A DNA stretch of 64,000 nt, taken from NCBI GenBank assembly GCA_016715905.1, contig JADJXI010000005.1, positions 434,001 through 498,000 of the forward strand. Direction: 5' to 3'. Shown one piece after another: positions 8,849-18,215 of the stretch; the first letter of the stretch is position 1, and the number at the start of each line of letters is the position of its first letter. The notes under the pieces are model-generated. The model searched no databases and was not told where the DNA came from. It saw only the letters and a list, made by a program, of their open reading frames with translations. A program made the position numbers and the translations under genes. The DNA is from Sphingobacteriaceae bacterium (GTDB lineage: Bacteria; Bacteroidota; Bacteroidia; B-17B0; Aurantibacillaceae).

Positions 8849-9261
8849 CGGGCACTGAGCTCCTGCGCTTCAAATTTCACTTTCATGTAAACAATATGCT
8901 GCTCTTTAAAATTAATAGGCACAGTAGTGATTTTATACCAATAAGGGACAGAAAATGAAAATTCGTGTTTACCCGGCTCTAACTCGCTTGAAAAAATTCC
9001 ACCTTCGCTCAATTCCGGAATAATAGAATCATTATCGAAAATTATTTTTACTCCCTTTTTCACCGGTTTATTATTTGCTCCAATAAACGTAATGTTTATT
9101 TTAGAAATGTCCTTTGCTAAATGAACAGCTTTATCTACTGAAGTTACCGTATAACCTCCAAATTTTTTCTTATCGGCTGCAGATGCTTTTTGGCCAGGTT
9201 TAATTTGTGCATTCGTTAGTAAAGAAACGAATGCAAAAAGGAAGATTATTGTTTTTGTCAT
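8845..9261 (-). CDS. Secreted protein of unknown function
   Basis: I do not recognise a family. It has 138 residues with a signal peptide (MTKTIIFLFAFVSLLTNAQ). The mature part is basic near its start (QKASAADKKKFGG) and then looks all-beta: KINITFIGANNKPVKKG, then a glycine-rich turn GGIFSSELEPGKHEFSF and a closing IVYMKVKFEAQEL. This resembles a single immunoglobulin-like or carboxypeptidase-regulatory-like sandwich, which is only an impression. It lies 17 bp after the M1 peptidase gene on the same strand and is probably co-transcribed with it. Confidence 0.6.
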   Translation of the reverse strand: MTKTIIFLFAFVSLLTNAQIKPGQKASAADKKKFGGYTVTSVDKAVHLAKDISKINITFIGANNKPVKKGVKIIFDNDSIIPELSEGGIFSSELEPGKHEFSFSVPYWYKITTVPINFKEQHIVYMKVKFEAQELSAR

Positions 9262-9278
9262 AAAATTAAATGTAATTA

Positions 9279-10910
9279 TTAATTCTCTAGTTTACTTAAA
9301 ATTGTTTCAACATAAAAATTGGCGTCGGTTTCAATTTTCTCTGCTTTTTTATCTAATCTCAATTCTTTAATTTTCGTTTCGGGTTTTAACCAATATTCTT
9401 TTTTGTCAACAAATACACGGATAGGCATATTAAAATTGGAATTACAATTTTCCCATTTAAACAATAATTTATCTTGCTCTTGTCTTAAATTGAGTTTGGG
9501 AATCTTTGTGCTTCTTAGGTATTGATTAAATATTGGTTTTAAATTAATTTTACTTTCTTTAATAATAAATTGTTCAATCTCTTCACTGTTCACAGTTTTT
9601 TTACCAAATTCTCTATTTAGCCCAACTAGTATTTTTCGGAATGTGGAATCGTTATTAATAATTTGTCTGATCATGTGAATGAGGTTGGCTCCTTTTTCAT
9701 AATTATCGCCTCCTTCTGTATTTACTCCATACGGACCAATCATATTTTGTGAGTTTCGTATGTGACTGCGAATTCCTTTTAAATATTTGTTAGCACTGTC
9801 TTTGTTCCAGTAATGTTCAATAAATAGAACTTCAGAATAAGTGGTAAATCCTTCGTGTATCCAGTTATCGGCAATATCGGCCGCACTAATATTATTTCCA
9901 AACCATTCGTGACCGCTTTCATGTACAATAATAAAATCCCATAATAAGCCTATTCCGGTTGAAGAACGATCTCTCCCAATATAACCGTTGGCAAAACCAT
10001 TTCCATAGGCAATAGCGCTTTGATGTTCCATTCCTAAATAGGAAGTTTCAACAATTCGGTAACCATCTTCATAAAAAGGATATGCACCAAACCAGAATTC
10101 AAAACAATGTAACATTCTTTTCACTTCCTGTTTTATGTATTGTTCGGCTTTCTCTTCATTGTAATCCAAAACAACATATTCTAAAGCCAACACTCCTTTA
10201 CGTCCTAAAAATGTATCGGTTATTGTAATGTAATGTCCAATATTCAGGGTAATATCATAATTGTTTATAGGATTTTCTACTCGATAATGCCAGGTTTTAC
10301 TTTTATCCGGATTACTCGCTATATACAAAAACTTGCCATTACAGATAGCACTTAAACTATCCGGAATGGTAACAGTTATATAAACACCTAAATCAGGTTC
10401 ATCACTTAAATGGTCTTTATTGGGCCACCAAACACTGGCGCCTAAGCCCTGACAGGAAACTCCAATCCAATGTCTTCCTTTTTCATCTTTATTTCGACTA
10501 ATACCTCCATCCCAAGGTGCAAATTTAGCCTCGCGTGGTTGTCCGGAAAAAAATATTTGAATAGAATCAAGGCTATTTGGAACCATAGCTTTTTCGAGAT
10601 TAATGAGGTAAGCAAATTCTGTTTTAACCCAATTACATTTTTTGTCGTGAAAAAGCACAGAGTCTATTTGCATAGGCTCTTGCATATCTACTTGCAATCT
10701 GCTTCCGGGTTTTATAACTTTAAATTTAATTTGATTAGTGCCACTTAAATAGTTTGAATCAACGGCCGGAATAATATTTAATTTATAATGTAAAACATCC
10801 CACCAACTTCTATACCCATTTAAAGTGCCACGCAAACTGTCCGATTTGGTAAACGGTTGCGACAATACAATTTGTGTACTTAAAATGAATAGAAGAATTA
10901 CTCTAACCAT
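9279..10910 (-). CDS. M1-family metallopeptidase (aminopeptidase N-like), secreted
   Basis: A 543-residue gluzincin with a signal peptide (MVRVILLFILSTQIVLSQ). The zinc site is complete: HESGHEW at about residues 330-336 and the third ligand Glu about residue 353 in NWIHEGFTTY. The GAMEN exopeptidase loop is represented by YLGMEHQSA (about 292-300), with His in place of Asn. The N-terminal beta saddle precedes it; the large C-terminal helical domain of classic PepN is absent, which is common in secreted Bacteroidota members. It presumably trims peptides in the periplasm or outside the cell. A secreted protein of unknown function follows after 17 bp. Confidence 0.9.
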   Translation of the reverse strand: MVRVILLFILSTQIVLSQPFTKSDSLRGTLNGYRSWWDVLHYKLNIIPAVDSNYLSGTNQIKFKVIKPGSRLQVDMQEPMQIDSVLFHDKKCNWVKTEFAYLINLEKAMVPNSLDSIQIFFSGQPREAKFAPWDGGISRNKDEKGRHWIGVSCQGLGASVWWPNKDHLSDEPDLGVYITVTIPDSLSAICNGKFLYIASNPDKSKTWHYRVENPINNYDITLNIGHYITITDTFLGRKGVLALEYVVLDYNEEKAEQYIKQEVKRMLHCFEFWFGAYPFYEDGYRIVETSYLGMEHQSAIAYGNGFANGYIGRDRSSTGIGLLWDFIIVHESGHEWFGNNISAADIADNWIHEGFTTYSEVLFIEHYWNKDSANKYLKGIRSHIRNSQNMIGPYGVNTEGGDNYEKGANLIHMIRQIINNDSTFRKILVGLNREFGKKTVNSEEIEQFIIKESKINLKPIFNQYLRSTKIPKLNLRQEQDKLLFKWENCNSNFNMPIRVFVDKKEYWLKPETKIKELRLDKKAEKIETDANFYVETILSKLEN

Positions 10911-10991
10911 GCTTAATCACGAATGTATTGAGAAAAGGGATATTTCCAAACTCTTTTAGAATAAAAATTCCCAAATGGTGTATATACCCGG

Positions 10992-11061
10992 CCACTTATA
11001 AAGAAAAGCTAACCACTTATTTGTTTAGCCTTTTATTTGGGGTTTGGCTTTTGTAACTTTA
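10992..11061 (+). promoter_or_regulatory. Putative LytTR operator and plus-strand promoter
   Basis: Two identical CCACTTAT boxes (10992-10999 and 11013-11020) start exactly 21 bp apart. A -7-like box TAACTTTA (11054-11061, one mismatch to TAnnTTTG) begins 34 bp after the second. The promoter would point rightwards, away from the M1 gene, into a region with no plus-strand gene but with a terminator hairpin about 40 bp further on. Confidence 0.35.
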
Positions 11062-11065
11062 AGAT

Positions 11066-11150
11066 ACGTTCTTTATAGGGTTTTTGTTTATAACAAAAAA
11101 TTAGCCGCTTGCAAATTATGGAGATTGTTTGTAAGCGGCTTTATTATTTT
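11066..11150 (+). ncRNA. Possible small RNA ending in a terminator hairpin
   Basis: If the promoter at 11054 is active, transcription would start near 11066 and run about 80 nt into the hairpin at 11103-11140, followed on this strand by a U-rich stretch (11141-11150). No open reading frame of note lies inside. The same hairpin serves the opposite strand, so an ordinary bidirectional terminator is the competing explanation. This is inference from layout only. Confidence 0.2.
11094..11140 (-). terminator. Rho-independent terminator of the lipoprotein gene (bidirectional)
   Basis: A 13-bp stem with one G-T pair: AGCCGCTTGCAAA at 11103-11115 pairs with TTTGTAAGCGGCT at 11128-11140. Read on the minus strand it is followed by a run of six T (AATTTTTTG). 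It lies 39 bp after the stop of the minus-strand gene at 11179. Confidence 0.75.
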
Positions 11151-11178
11151 CCTGAATTAGGAAGAAATCCCAAAAAGA

Positions 11179-11571
11179 TTATAAATCTTCCTGCTTCACC
11201 ACAAATTCACAATGAATCTGATCTGATCCGGTTAATGACATTTTTTCTCGACCCGGAGTTGTCCAATTCGCTGCGCTGCTGATATCGCGCTGAATTTTCC
11301 CGCTTGCCTTGTAAATATAAAACACTTTAGTTTCGCAAGGGCAACAATTAAATCGACGGGGATTGCCCTTTACATCAAAAATTTTAATTACAAAACTACT
11401 TTGAGATTCTATCTGTCCAATCACCGTATCGGTACCATTATCACTAAATTTCACCCAAATCATTTCGTTGCTCTGATTAATTACACGCAAATCGCCTACT
11501 GTATCATTTTTACAGGATATCAGAAAAAGCATTAAAGTAAATATTCCAATTATACTAAGGCTCTTCAACAT
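11179..11571 (-). CDS. Small lipoprotein of unknown function
   Basis: A 130-residue protein with a type II signal peptide: hydrophobic core LSIIGIFTLMLFLISC with the lipobox LISC, so it should be acylated on Cys20 and membrane-bound. The mature part has a notable CCPC cluster (RFNCCPCETKVFYIY), perhaps a disulfide or metal site, and otherwise looks all-beta. I do not recognise a family. Its ATG directly follows the stop codon of the upstream beta-helix gene with no gap, so translation is probably coupled. A terminator follows at 11094-11140. Confidence 0.65.
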   Translation of the reverse strand: MLKSLSIIGIFTLMLFLISCKNDTVGDLRVINQSNEMIWVKFSDNGTDTVIGQIESQSSFVIKIFDVKGNPRRFNCCPCETKVFYIYKASGKIQRDISSAANWTTPGREKMSLTGSDQIHCEFVVKQEDL

Positions 11572-13341
11572 TTAATTAATCCAAAATTTTTGAGTGTGGC
11601 TGAAGTTTTTTCCTGCAGCGTGTAACAAATATAGTCCTTTTGGCCATGCGCTTAGATTAATTTCGCTTAAATATGTAGAATTTAACAAGAGTTTGCCTTC
11701 TGCATTGTAAACACGAAATGTTTCTATTTTATGATCACACTTTATATGTAAAATATCTTTAGCCGGATTAGGGTATAAGTGAAATTCAGCTTGTTTTTTG
11801 AACTCATCCTCAAGCCGGGTAATTAAATTTGTACAAGCGCATGAAGCCATTCTTCCTAAAGAATAACGATCCCGCGCGGCATTGCTCCCGCTGTTGTATG
11901 GGTTGGGTTGACCAATCACCGGCCAATTATGCAAGCCGGGCGTGAAACAAAGTGGACGCTCATTTCCCATTAAATACAAACTATTTTCGGTTAAAGGTGC
12001 AGGATTGGTTGGTGTTAAAACGCCTTGCACCATATTGGCATGTTGTACATGACCATTGCCCGCTAAAACATACTGTCCTAAAAAACCGCCGGTACCTGTT
12101 ACTTCTAAGCCTAAAAATTGAGCGCTGTCTGTTGCAGGTGAATTATTCATAAACAAACCGTAAAGCTCTGAACGGTTTCTGAAAAAAGTATTATAAGGAC
12201 CACTATTGGCATGCGAATTATCTAAAACAGTATGTTGATTGATATTGCCCTCGCATAAATTGGCAAAGGGAAAATTTCCGTGCATCACTATATCTCCGGC
12301 GCTGTTGGTTGGAAAAATTCCTTGCGTCCAATACGGATCAAAGGAATAATTATATCCACATACATTGCCATTGGCCCCGGCTTGAAAAAGAATGCTATGA
12401 CGTAAATGATTAAAAATATTGTTCTCCGCTTTGCATTCACTGGTGCTGTACTGAAAGGTAATGCCGTAACCCTGCCCGTTACCTCCGTATGCATGTGCAT
12501 GATGAAACCAACAATTGCTAATTTCCACATGACAGCATTTGTTTAATTCAATATGAGCGAAGTTGGTAGAATCTCCTTCTACGCCATGCACTTTGCAGTT
12601 CACGGCTTTATCGAAACTGATGAGTGAAGTTTGAGAAGCTGTACTTTCTTCACGTACTATTTTTAAGCAGTTGATGATTATTTCTTTTCGCGGAATGATT
12701 TTTCGAATTTTAGGTTTCAAGGCTAAACCGTAGGAATAACGAAAAGGCGAATGGAAGGAAATTGTATTTCCTGCTATATTTTTGATTTGCATGATTTGTC
12801 CTAATGATCCATAGGCCCAAGAACTAAACATGATTGCATTATCGGTTGTTGTGAGATGCACCCAATCGCCGATTTGAAATGGAGAGCTGTTTAATACCTG
12901 CACCCAATTGGAATCGATTAAACCGGGAGAGGAAAAACTGCTGGTATCTGTATTCACCTGTGTGCCGTTAATATTTATGCAATTATTAATTGCACCGTTC
13001 ATGTTAAATCGTAGTTGAGTACTGTCATAACCTGCTCCGGCAAGGGTAATGCTATCCCGATTGATGCTTAATGCTGCGGTAAAATTGTAAATTCCTTTCG
13101 GGAAATAAATAACACCTGTACTGCCATTCAGTGCGGTAAGCGCAGCAGTAAAAGCCACATTGTTTGCAGTACTATTGGTGTTATTACCGCCATAATTCAT
13201 AATATTTAAACTCAGTGTTGGAATCGGAGCATTACTTTTATAACCGGCGTCCTTCCAATTGAAAGTTCGAATGGAGTAGGCTTGTGCTAGTAATTCGCAA
13301 GACCAAATACATAGGATAAAAAGAAGCTGCAGTAATTTCAT
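11572..13341 (-). CDS. Secreted right-handed beta-helix (pectate-lyase-like) protein with T9SS sorting domain
   Basis: A 589-residue secreted protein. The start is ATG 13341 (MKLLQLLFILCIWSCELLAQ, signal peptide), not the longer frame beginning at 13443. Residues about 40-130 match the opening of the pectate-lyase/Pectate_lyase_3 superfamily (NNVAFTAALTALNGSTGVIY, then GIYNFTAALSINRDSITLAG), followed by parallel beta-helix rungs with recurrent Asn. The last 75 residues are a type A T9SS sorting domain (FHLYPNPAKDILHIKC, then FRVYNAEGKLLLN and LSAWPKGLYLLHA). It probably acts on or binds a polysaccharide at the surface; catalytic residues cannot be named with confidence. Confidence 0.8.
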   Translation of the reverse strand: MKLLQLLFILCIWSCELLAQAYSIRTFNWKDAGYKSNAPIPTLSLNIMNYGGNNTNSTANNVAFTAALTALNGSTGVIYFPKGIYNFTAALSINRDSITLAGAGYDSTQLRFNMNGAINNCININGTQVNTDTSSFSSPGLIDSNWVQVLNSSPFQIGDWVHLTTTDNAIMFSSWAYGSLGQIMQIKNIAGNTISFHSPFRYSYGLALKPKIRKIIPRKEIIINCLKIVREESTASQTSLISFDKAVNCKVHGVEGDSTNFAHIELNKCCHVEISNCWFHHAHAYGGNGQGYGITFQYSTSECKAENNIFNHLRHSILFQAGANGNVCGYNYSFDPYWTQGIFPTNSAGDIVMHGNFPFANLCEGNINQHTVLDNSHANSGPYNTFFRNRSELYGLFMNNSPATDSAQFLGLEVTGTGGFLGQYVLAGNGHVQHANMVQGVLTPTNPAPLTENSLYLMGNERPLCFTPGLHNWPVIGQPNPYNSGSNAARDRYSLGRMASCACTNLITRLEDEFKKQAEFHLYPNPAKDILHIKCDHKIETFRVYNAEGKLLLNSTYLSEINLSAWPKGLYLLHAAGKNFSHTQKFWIN

Positions 13342-13512
13342 GCAATAAAGATAAGCACAGAAACTTAGTAAATAAAAAAATCTGCCTAAATAAAAATTTA
13401 AGATTAATAAGAACAGATCTGCTTGCAAAAGATCAATATTCAATTTTGCTCAATTTAAATTTATTGAAATGAGTTTTTTTAACTTTATTAAAACTTGGTT
13501 CAAAAAGTATTG

Positions 13513-13540
13513 TTGATTTAAGTATTCTTAGCTAAATTAG
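13513..13540 (+). promoter_or_regulatory. Possible promoter of the LD-carboxypeptidase gene
   Basis: TTG (13513-13515), 17-bp spacer, TAAATTAG (13533-13540, one mismatch to TAnnTTTG), 5 bp before the ATG at 13546. Confidence 0.3.
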
Positions 13541-13545
13541 TTACT

Positions 13546-14574
13546 ATGCAAAACAGAAGAGAATTCTTATCCGTAAGTGGAATGTTGACTTTAGGCAGCT
13601 TATTAGTCCCAAAAAATATTTTCGCAATAAATTACACATCACAAGAACAAAAAATAAAAGCTCCGTCATTAAAAACCGGAGATACTATTGCGATTGCTTC
13701 GCCGGCCGGGGCAGTTTGGAATGCGGAAGGTATAGATACGTTTGTAGAAATAATAAAAAATTTAGGATTTAAGGTGAGGTTAGGAAAAACGCTCACAGAG
13801 AGGTACGGTTATTTTGCCGGAACAGATGAATTACGGGCGAATGAATTGAATGAACTTTTTGCGGACAAAAATATAAAAGGAATTTTTTGTATGAAAGGCG
13901 GATGGGGTTGTGCGCGTATATTAGATAAACTCGATTATTCTTTAATCCGTAATAATCCAAAAGTTCTGATTGGCTTTAGTGATATTACGGCATTATTATT
14001 AGCTATTACCCAACGAACCGGATTAATTACTTTTCATGGTCCCGTTGGAAATTCAGGCTGGAATAATTTTACCAGAGCAGTTTTTAAAGATATTATTTTG
14101 GATGGTAAGAAATTAACCTATCCGGATGCACCGGAGTTTGAAGAAAAAATTAAAACGCTTAACTCAGGAATAGTGGAGGGGGAAATTTGGGGTGGGAATT
14201 TAACGGTATTAACTTCATTAATAGGATCTACTTATTTACCTGATTGGAAAAATAAAATTCTATTTGTGGAAGAAGCTAAAGAAGAGCCGTATTCTATTGA
14301 CCGGATGTTGACGCAACTCAAATTGGCCGGAGTATTGGAGAATATAGCCGGTTTTGTTTTTGGAAAATGTTCAAAATGTTTGGCCGAAGAACCTGAGAAG
14401 GCCTTCACTTTTGAGCAAGTGCTGGAACAACATATTAAACCCTTAAAGATTCCTGCTTTTTATGGAGCACCAATTGGACATATAGAAAATAAACTCACAA
14501 TCCCCATCGGAGCAAAAATTCGTATAAATGCGGATCATGGAAAAATGGAATTGCTTGAAAATGCCGTTAGCTAA
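13546..14574 (+). CDS. Muramoyltetrapeptide LD-carboxypeptidase (S66 family)
   Basis: A 342-residue S66 serine peptidase, which removes the terminal D-Ala from peptidoglycan tetrapeptides. The catalytic triad is visible: Ser about 145 in IGFSDIT, Glu about 242 in FVEEAKEEPYSID, and His about 312 in GAPIGHIENK. The N-terminus has a twin-arginine-like motif (NRREFLSVSG) and hydrophobic stretch, so export by Tat followed by periplasmic action is likely, unlike the cytoplasmic E. coli LdcA. Length fits the family. It stands alone, divergent from the beta-helix gene. Confidence 0.9.
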   Translation: MQNRREFLSVSGMLTLGSLLVPKNIFAINYTSQEQKIKAPSLKTGDTIAIASPAGAVWNAEGIDTFVEIIKNLGFKVRLGKTLTERYGYFAGTDELRANELNELFADKNIKGIFCMKGGWGCARILDKLDYSLIRNNPKVLIGFSDITALLLAITQRTGLITFHGPVGNSGWNNFTRAVFKDIILDGKKLTYPDAPEFEEKIKTLNSGIVEGEIWGGNLTVLTSLIGSTYLPDWKNKILFVEEAKEEPYSIDRMLTQLKLAGVLENIAGFVFGKCSKCLAEEPEKAFTFEQVLEQHIKPLKIPAFYGAPIGHIENKLTIPIGAKIRINADHGKMELLENAVS

Positions 14575-14580
14575 TCGAGT

Positions 14581-14760
14581 GTTTTAGAAATTCGAAGGTT
14601 GAGCTTTCCGCCGTGGCGGAGAAGCCACGTAATAAATTCTTTTATATGGTCGAGTAGTCCCATATTTTGAGAGACCACCCGCCTCACGGTAGGCAAGTAT
14701 CGAGACCTGATTTAGTTAACATTTCTCGATATGCTTAAAACCATTTCCTTATTCGGCTAA
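14581..14760. repeat. Intergenic block of palindromes, probably a dispersed repeat
   Basis: This 180-bp block after the LD-carboxypeptidase gene is non-coding and dense in small palindromes: TCCGCC-GT-GGCGGA (14607-14620), ATATGG..CCATAT (14644-14665), GCCT..AGGC (14681-14694), and TCGAG/CTCGA words at about 14650, 14699 and 14724. Its base composition is much richer in GC than its surroundings. It looks like a mobile or dispersed intergenic element, which I cannot prove from a single copy. Confidence 0.4.
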
Positions 14761-14774
14761 TCGAAGTGACAACT

Positions 14775-14799
14775 AAAAACCCCCGTCACTCCCGGGGGT
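14775..14799 (-). terminator. Rho-independent terminator of the PKD-domain gene
   Basis: ACCCCCG (14779-14785) pairs with CGGGGGT (14793-14799) around a 7-nt loop. On the minus strand the stem is followed by TTTTT. It lies about 55 bp beyond the stop of the gene at 14853. Confidence 0.75.
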
Positions 14800-14852
14800 C
14801 TTTGCATGAATAAAATTTACAAACCCAAATGAAAAGCTAAATCTTACCCATA

Positions 14853-17800
14853 TTATGGTATTAAGGCTACAGTGCCGGTTAATTCATGATCTTTATTAAA
14901 CACATCGGTTACTACTGCGCGCCATACATATACATCTTGTTTGATTGGACCGTCGCTGTTTTTTGTTCTTCCGTCCCAAGCATTATCCATATCGTTGGTT
15001 TCAAATACCACATGTCCCCAACGATCGTAAACTTGTATATTGAATTTACTTACGCCGATTCCTTTGGCAAACCATCCATCGTTAACTCCATCTCCGTTTG
15101 GTGTAAAGGAATTAGGTACGTAGATGGCAAAGGCGGGTTTAAATTTTAGTCCTTTAATCATAGTATCCACACAACCGAATTGATTTTTTACAATTTGTAC
15201 AATCACGGGTTGGTTTGGTCCTACGGTTTTGAAATCATGATGGAAGTTTGGCGCATAATACACGGCGTTTTTATCGTTAATGAGGTATTGATAAGCATCG
15301 GCTCCTGTGGCCTGTGTTCTAACGTCCATCATAGGGGCGTCTTCATCAATTTCTTCCGGCTCTACCACAAATCCGGCTACGGGTTGGGGATGTACCACAA
15401 TGTATGAGGGTTTGCTGAGTTTGGCAATACAACCGCTATCACTTACCAACATAAGGCTTACGTCATAATTTCCGGTTTTGTAACAGTGACTTGGATTCCA
15501 GGTTCCGGCTTCGGTAGGGGTACCATCGCCATAATTCCAAAATAGATTCACAATTTTTCCATTAGAGATGTATGAAGTATTGGTAAAGGTCACACAAAAA
15601 TCCGGGCAACCACTGCGGTTGGGCACTGAAAATACAGCCTGAGGCATGGCATTAACATACATGGATTTTGATTTGGTGCCAATACAACCATACACCGTTT
15701 GCACTTCAAGTTTTAAAAGATAAACCCCATTGTTTGAATAAGTAAGAGTTGGTTCTTTAGATATATTATCAATTTGATTATCGCCATTAAAATCCCAACC
15801 GTAACTGGAAATTGCTCCGTCTGTTGAATAAGATGTGTTTGTGAAAGTAGAGTTATCACCCAAACAAGCCGGTGTATTTAAAAAATCAGCAACCGGATTT
15901 GCATTTACTTTTACAAAACTCACCAATTCTCCCTGACATTGTTTATCACTAATGGCTTGAAGTTTGGCATTGTGCGCTCCGGCATTCGGATAAAAGTGAG
16001 AGGGATTTACAGTGGTGGTGTCATCCCATATTCCATCTGTTTCAAAATCCCAACGGTATTTTACTATTGTTCCGTTTGATATGGTACAACTGTTAGAAAA
16101 TTGAGTGGCTTGATTTTCGCAAGCATGTGTGGCATAAAATACAGCCTTAGGGACTGCGTTTACAGTTACTGCTGAAGTATAACTGCTGTTGCATCCATTA
16201 TTAGCGAGTACATATAGTACGACAGTATATGTACCGGGTGCATTAAACTGATGTTGCGGATTTGATTCACCCAAAAATGTGCCGTTGCCTAAATTCCAGG
16301 CATAAGATATAATTTGGCCGCCGGGTTGCATGGTGCTTAAGTTTGTAAATTTGGTTTTATTACCGAAACAAACTTCAGAACTGCTAAAGGAAGAAGTAGG
16401 CACCGCATATACATTTACTTGTGTACTGTAACTATTTACGCAATTAAAATTACTTACTGCAGTTAAAACTGTAGTGTAAGAGCCCGGATTCGGAAAACCG
16501 AAGGTGGGATTTACCTGAAAACTGTTACTTAACCCGTCATTCTCAAAATCCCAAACATAACTGCTGATATTGCCTGAACTTATGCTGCTATTATTGGTGT
16601 ATTGTGTGTTGTTACCAAAACAGGAATTTGGTGCGCTGAAGTTAACATTGGGTAAAGGATGAATGGTTACGTTGCCCAGAGCGGTTGCAGAACAACCGTT
16701 ACTACTCACAACAGTAAGACTTATAGAAAAGTTTCCGCTGGCATTGTAAATTTGAACGGGATTATTTAATTGAGAAGTTAATCCATTACCAAATTGCCAG
16801 TTGTAAGCAGTGATGCTTCCGTTTTGCACGTATGAATTGTTAGTGAAATTAACCGGGGCGTTTTGACAAACATTGTTTACCGAAAAGTTAGCCACCGGAT
16901 TTGTTAGGATTTGAATGGTTTGAATAACACTGGTCGAGCAACTGTGATTGGATGTTGCCGTAAGTTGAACGGTATGATTACCTGCCGAAGGGAAAGTGAA
17001 AATTGGATTTCCTAATTGACTGGTATTTCCATTTCCGAAATTCCAGTTTAAATTGGTGATGCTGCCTGAACTAATGGTGCTGGTACTTGCAAAAGTGTGT
17101 TGTAATGCGCAGGCGTTTAATGAACTATTGGTAAAACTTGGAACGGGATTTGGATAATTATATAATGTATAAGTAAATTGTGGGCCTGTGCAACCGGTAA
17201 CCAAGGTTGTATTGCAAGTATAAATACCGGCAGCGTTAACATTTACGCACTGACCCGTTACGTTAGTAATGCCGGGACCGTTCCAAGTGTAAGAACCTAA
17301 ACCGGTGGGTGCACAAAAGTTTTTAGTGGCTCCAACACAAACCGAATCGGATGAGCCGGTGATAAAAGCCTGGCATGTGCCATCTATATAAGCATAACCA
17401 TAATGTCCGCCTAAAGCACAATCGTAAGTGGTAAAGCGTATGGTTACATTTTGTCCGATATAATTGCTAAGGTCAACCATTACATTAGTCCAAGGTTTGT
17501 ATATAGCGCCAGGTGTATTTTGAGAATTTAAGAAGCCCGGTATTCCTTGTCCGGCTGCTACATTATAAAAGGTACAAGGTATTTGATTACCTAAACTATC
17601 TCTCATTTCAATTTGGAATGAAGGTTGTTGAGCTACGGTGTGTCCAGGATCTTGGAAAACAACTGCGTATTTATAAGTGAAGTTGGCATTACCCGCACTT
17701 ACCATAAAAGTTTGTTCAATGCGATCGGCTTCACCACCATTTACATTATTTCCTAAGCGTAGTGAAAAATTTCCTCCCGGAGCTATGGCAGGGAAACCAC

Positions 17801-18215
17801 CAACGGGGTCAACACCACCGGCCATCACCAATTGCTGACCGTTAGGAGTAGGGCAGCAGCCAATAGGATTAAAAAGTGGATGATAACCACTTGTTCCGGT
17901 CCAGCCATTAATATTCCCCGATTCAAAATCGATGTTTACGCAGGGGCCGGCCATTAAATTCAATTGGTTGTTGGGTATTTCTTTTTGTCCGCTTGGACTT
18001 GGGTTGCTCAGGGTTTGAGCATGAATTCTGGAATGAGCATCCATGAATTCTTTTTTATCATTTGCATTTAAGTGCAACTTATCCGCGTAGGTATTCCAAT
18101 ACGCGTGATTAAAAGGTATTTGATTGGAGGCCGACTCAAGTACAGGAGCCTGAGCCACCATCGATGCCCGGAGGAAAACCCCAAGCAATGCGGTTATGTA
18201 TACATGTGTTTTCAT
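14853..18215 (-). CDS. Large secreted multi-PKD-domain protein with type B T9SS sorting domain
   Basis: A 1120-residue surface protein. After a signal peptide (to about residue 22, ...MVAQAP) comes a jelly-roll-like domain starting at CVNIDFESGNINGW (about residues 93-280), then seven PKD repeats in a row, each with a W(D/N)F-type core such as SYVWDFENDG, AYNWQFGNG and KYRWDFETDG, spaced by about 85 residues. The last 90 residues are the CHU_C or gliding-type sorting domain (VPNSFTPNGDGVND, VYDRWGHVVFET), used for T9SS export and surface attachment. It is probably an adhesin or matrix protein. An A-rich 5' leader precedes the start, and a terminator follows. Confidence 0.9.
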   Translation of the reverse strand: MKTHVYITALLGVFLRASMVAQAPVLESASNQIPFNHAYWNTYADKLHLNANDKKEFMDAHSRIHAQTLSNPSPSGQKEIPNNQLNLMAGPCVNIDFESGNINGWTGTSGYHPLFNPIGCCPTPNGQQLVMAGGVDPVGGFPAIAPGGNFSLRLGNNVNGGEADRIEQTFMVSAGNANFTYKYAVVFQDPGHTVAQQPSFQIEMRDSLGNQIPCTFYNVAAGQGIPGFLNSQNTPGAIYKPWTNVMVDLSNYIGQNVTIRFTTYDCALGGHYGYAYIDGTCQAFITGSSDSVCVGATKNFCAPTGLGSYTWNGPGITNVTGQCVNVNAAGIYTCNTTLVTGCTGPQFTYTLYNYPNPVPSFTNSSLNACALQHTFASTSTISSGSITNLNWNFGNGNTSQLGNPIFTFPSAGNHTVQLTATSNHSCSTSVIQTIQILTNPVANFSVNNVCQNAPVNFTNNSYVQNGSITAYNWQFGNGLTSQLNNPVQIYNASGNFSISLTVVSSNGCSATALGNVTIHPLPNVNFSAPNSCFGNNTQYTNNSSISSGNISSYVWDFENDGLSNSFQVNPTFGFPNPGSYTTVLTAVSNFNCVNSYSTQVNVYAVPTSSFSSSEVCFGNKTKFTNLSTMQPGGQIISYAWNLGNGTFLGESNPQHQFNAPGTYTVVLYVLANNGCNSSYTSAVTVNAVPKAVFYATHACENQATQFSNSCTISNGTIVKYRWDFETDGIWDDTTTVNPSHFYPNAGAHNAKLQAISDKQCQGELVSFVKVNANPVADFLNTPACLGDNSTFTNTSYSTDGAISSYGWDFNGDNQIDNISKEPTLTYSNNGVYLLKLEVQTVYGCIGTKSKSMYVNAMPQAVFSVPNRSGCPDFCVTFTNTSYISNGKIVNLFWNYGDGTPTEAGTWNPSHCYKTGNYDVSLMLVSDSGCIAKLSKPSYIVVHPQPVAGFVVEPEEIDEDAPMMDVRTQATGADAYQYLINDKNAVYYAPNFHHDFKTVGPNQPVIVQIVKNQFGCVDTMIKGLKFKPAFAIYVPNSFTPNGDGVNDGWFAKGIGVSKFNIQVYDRWGHVVFETNDMDNAWDGRTKNSDGPIKQDVYVWRAVVTDVFNKDHELTGTVALIP

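Noticed and set aside
13342..13443. Longer N-terminus for the beta-helix protein
   Set aside because: The extra 34 residues precede a normal signal peptide and would bury it; the ATG at 13341 is the sensible start.
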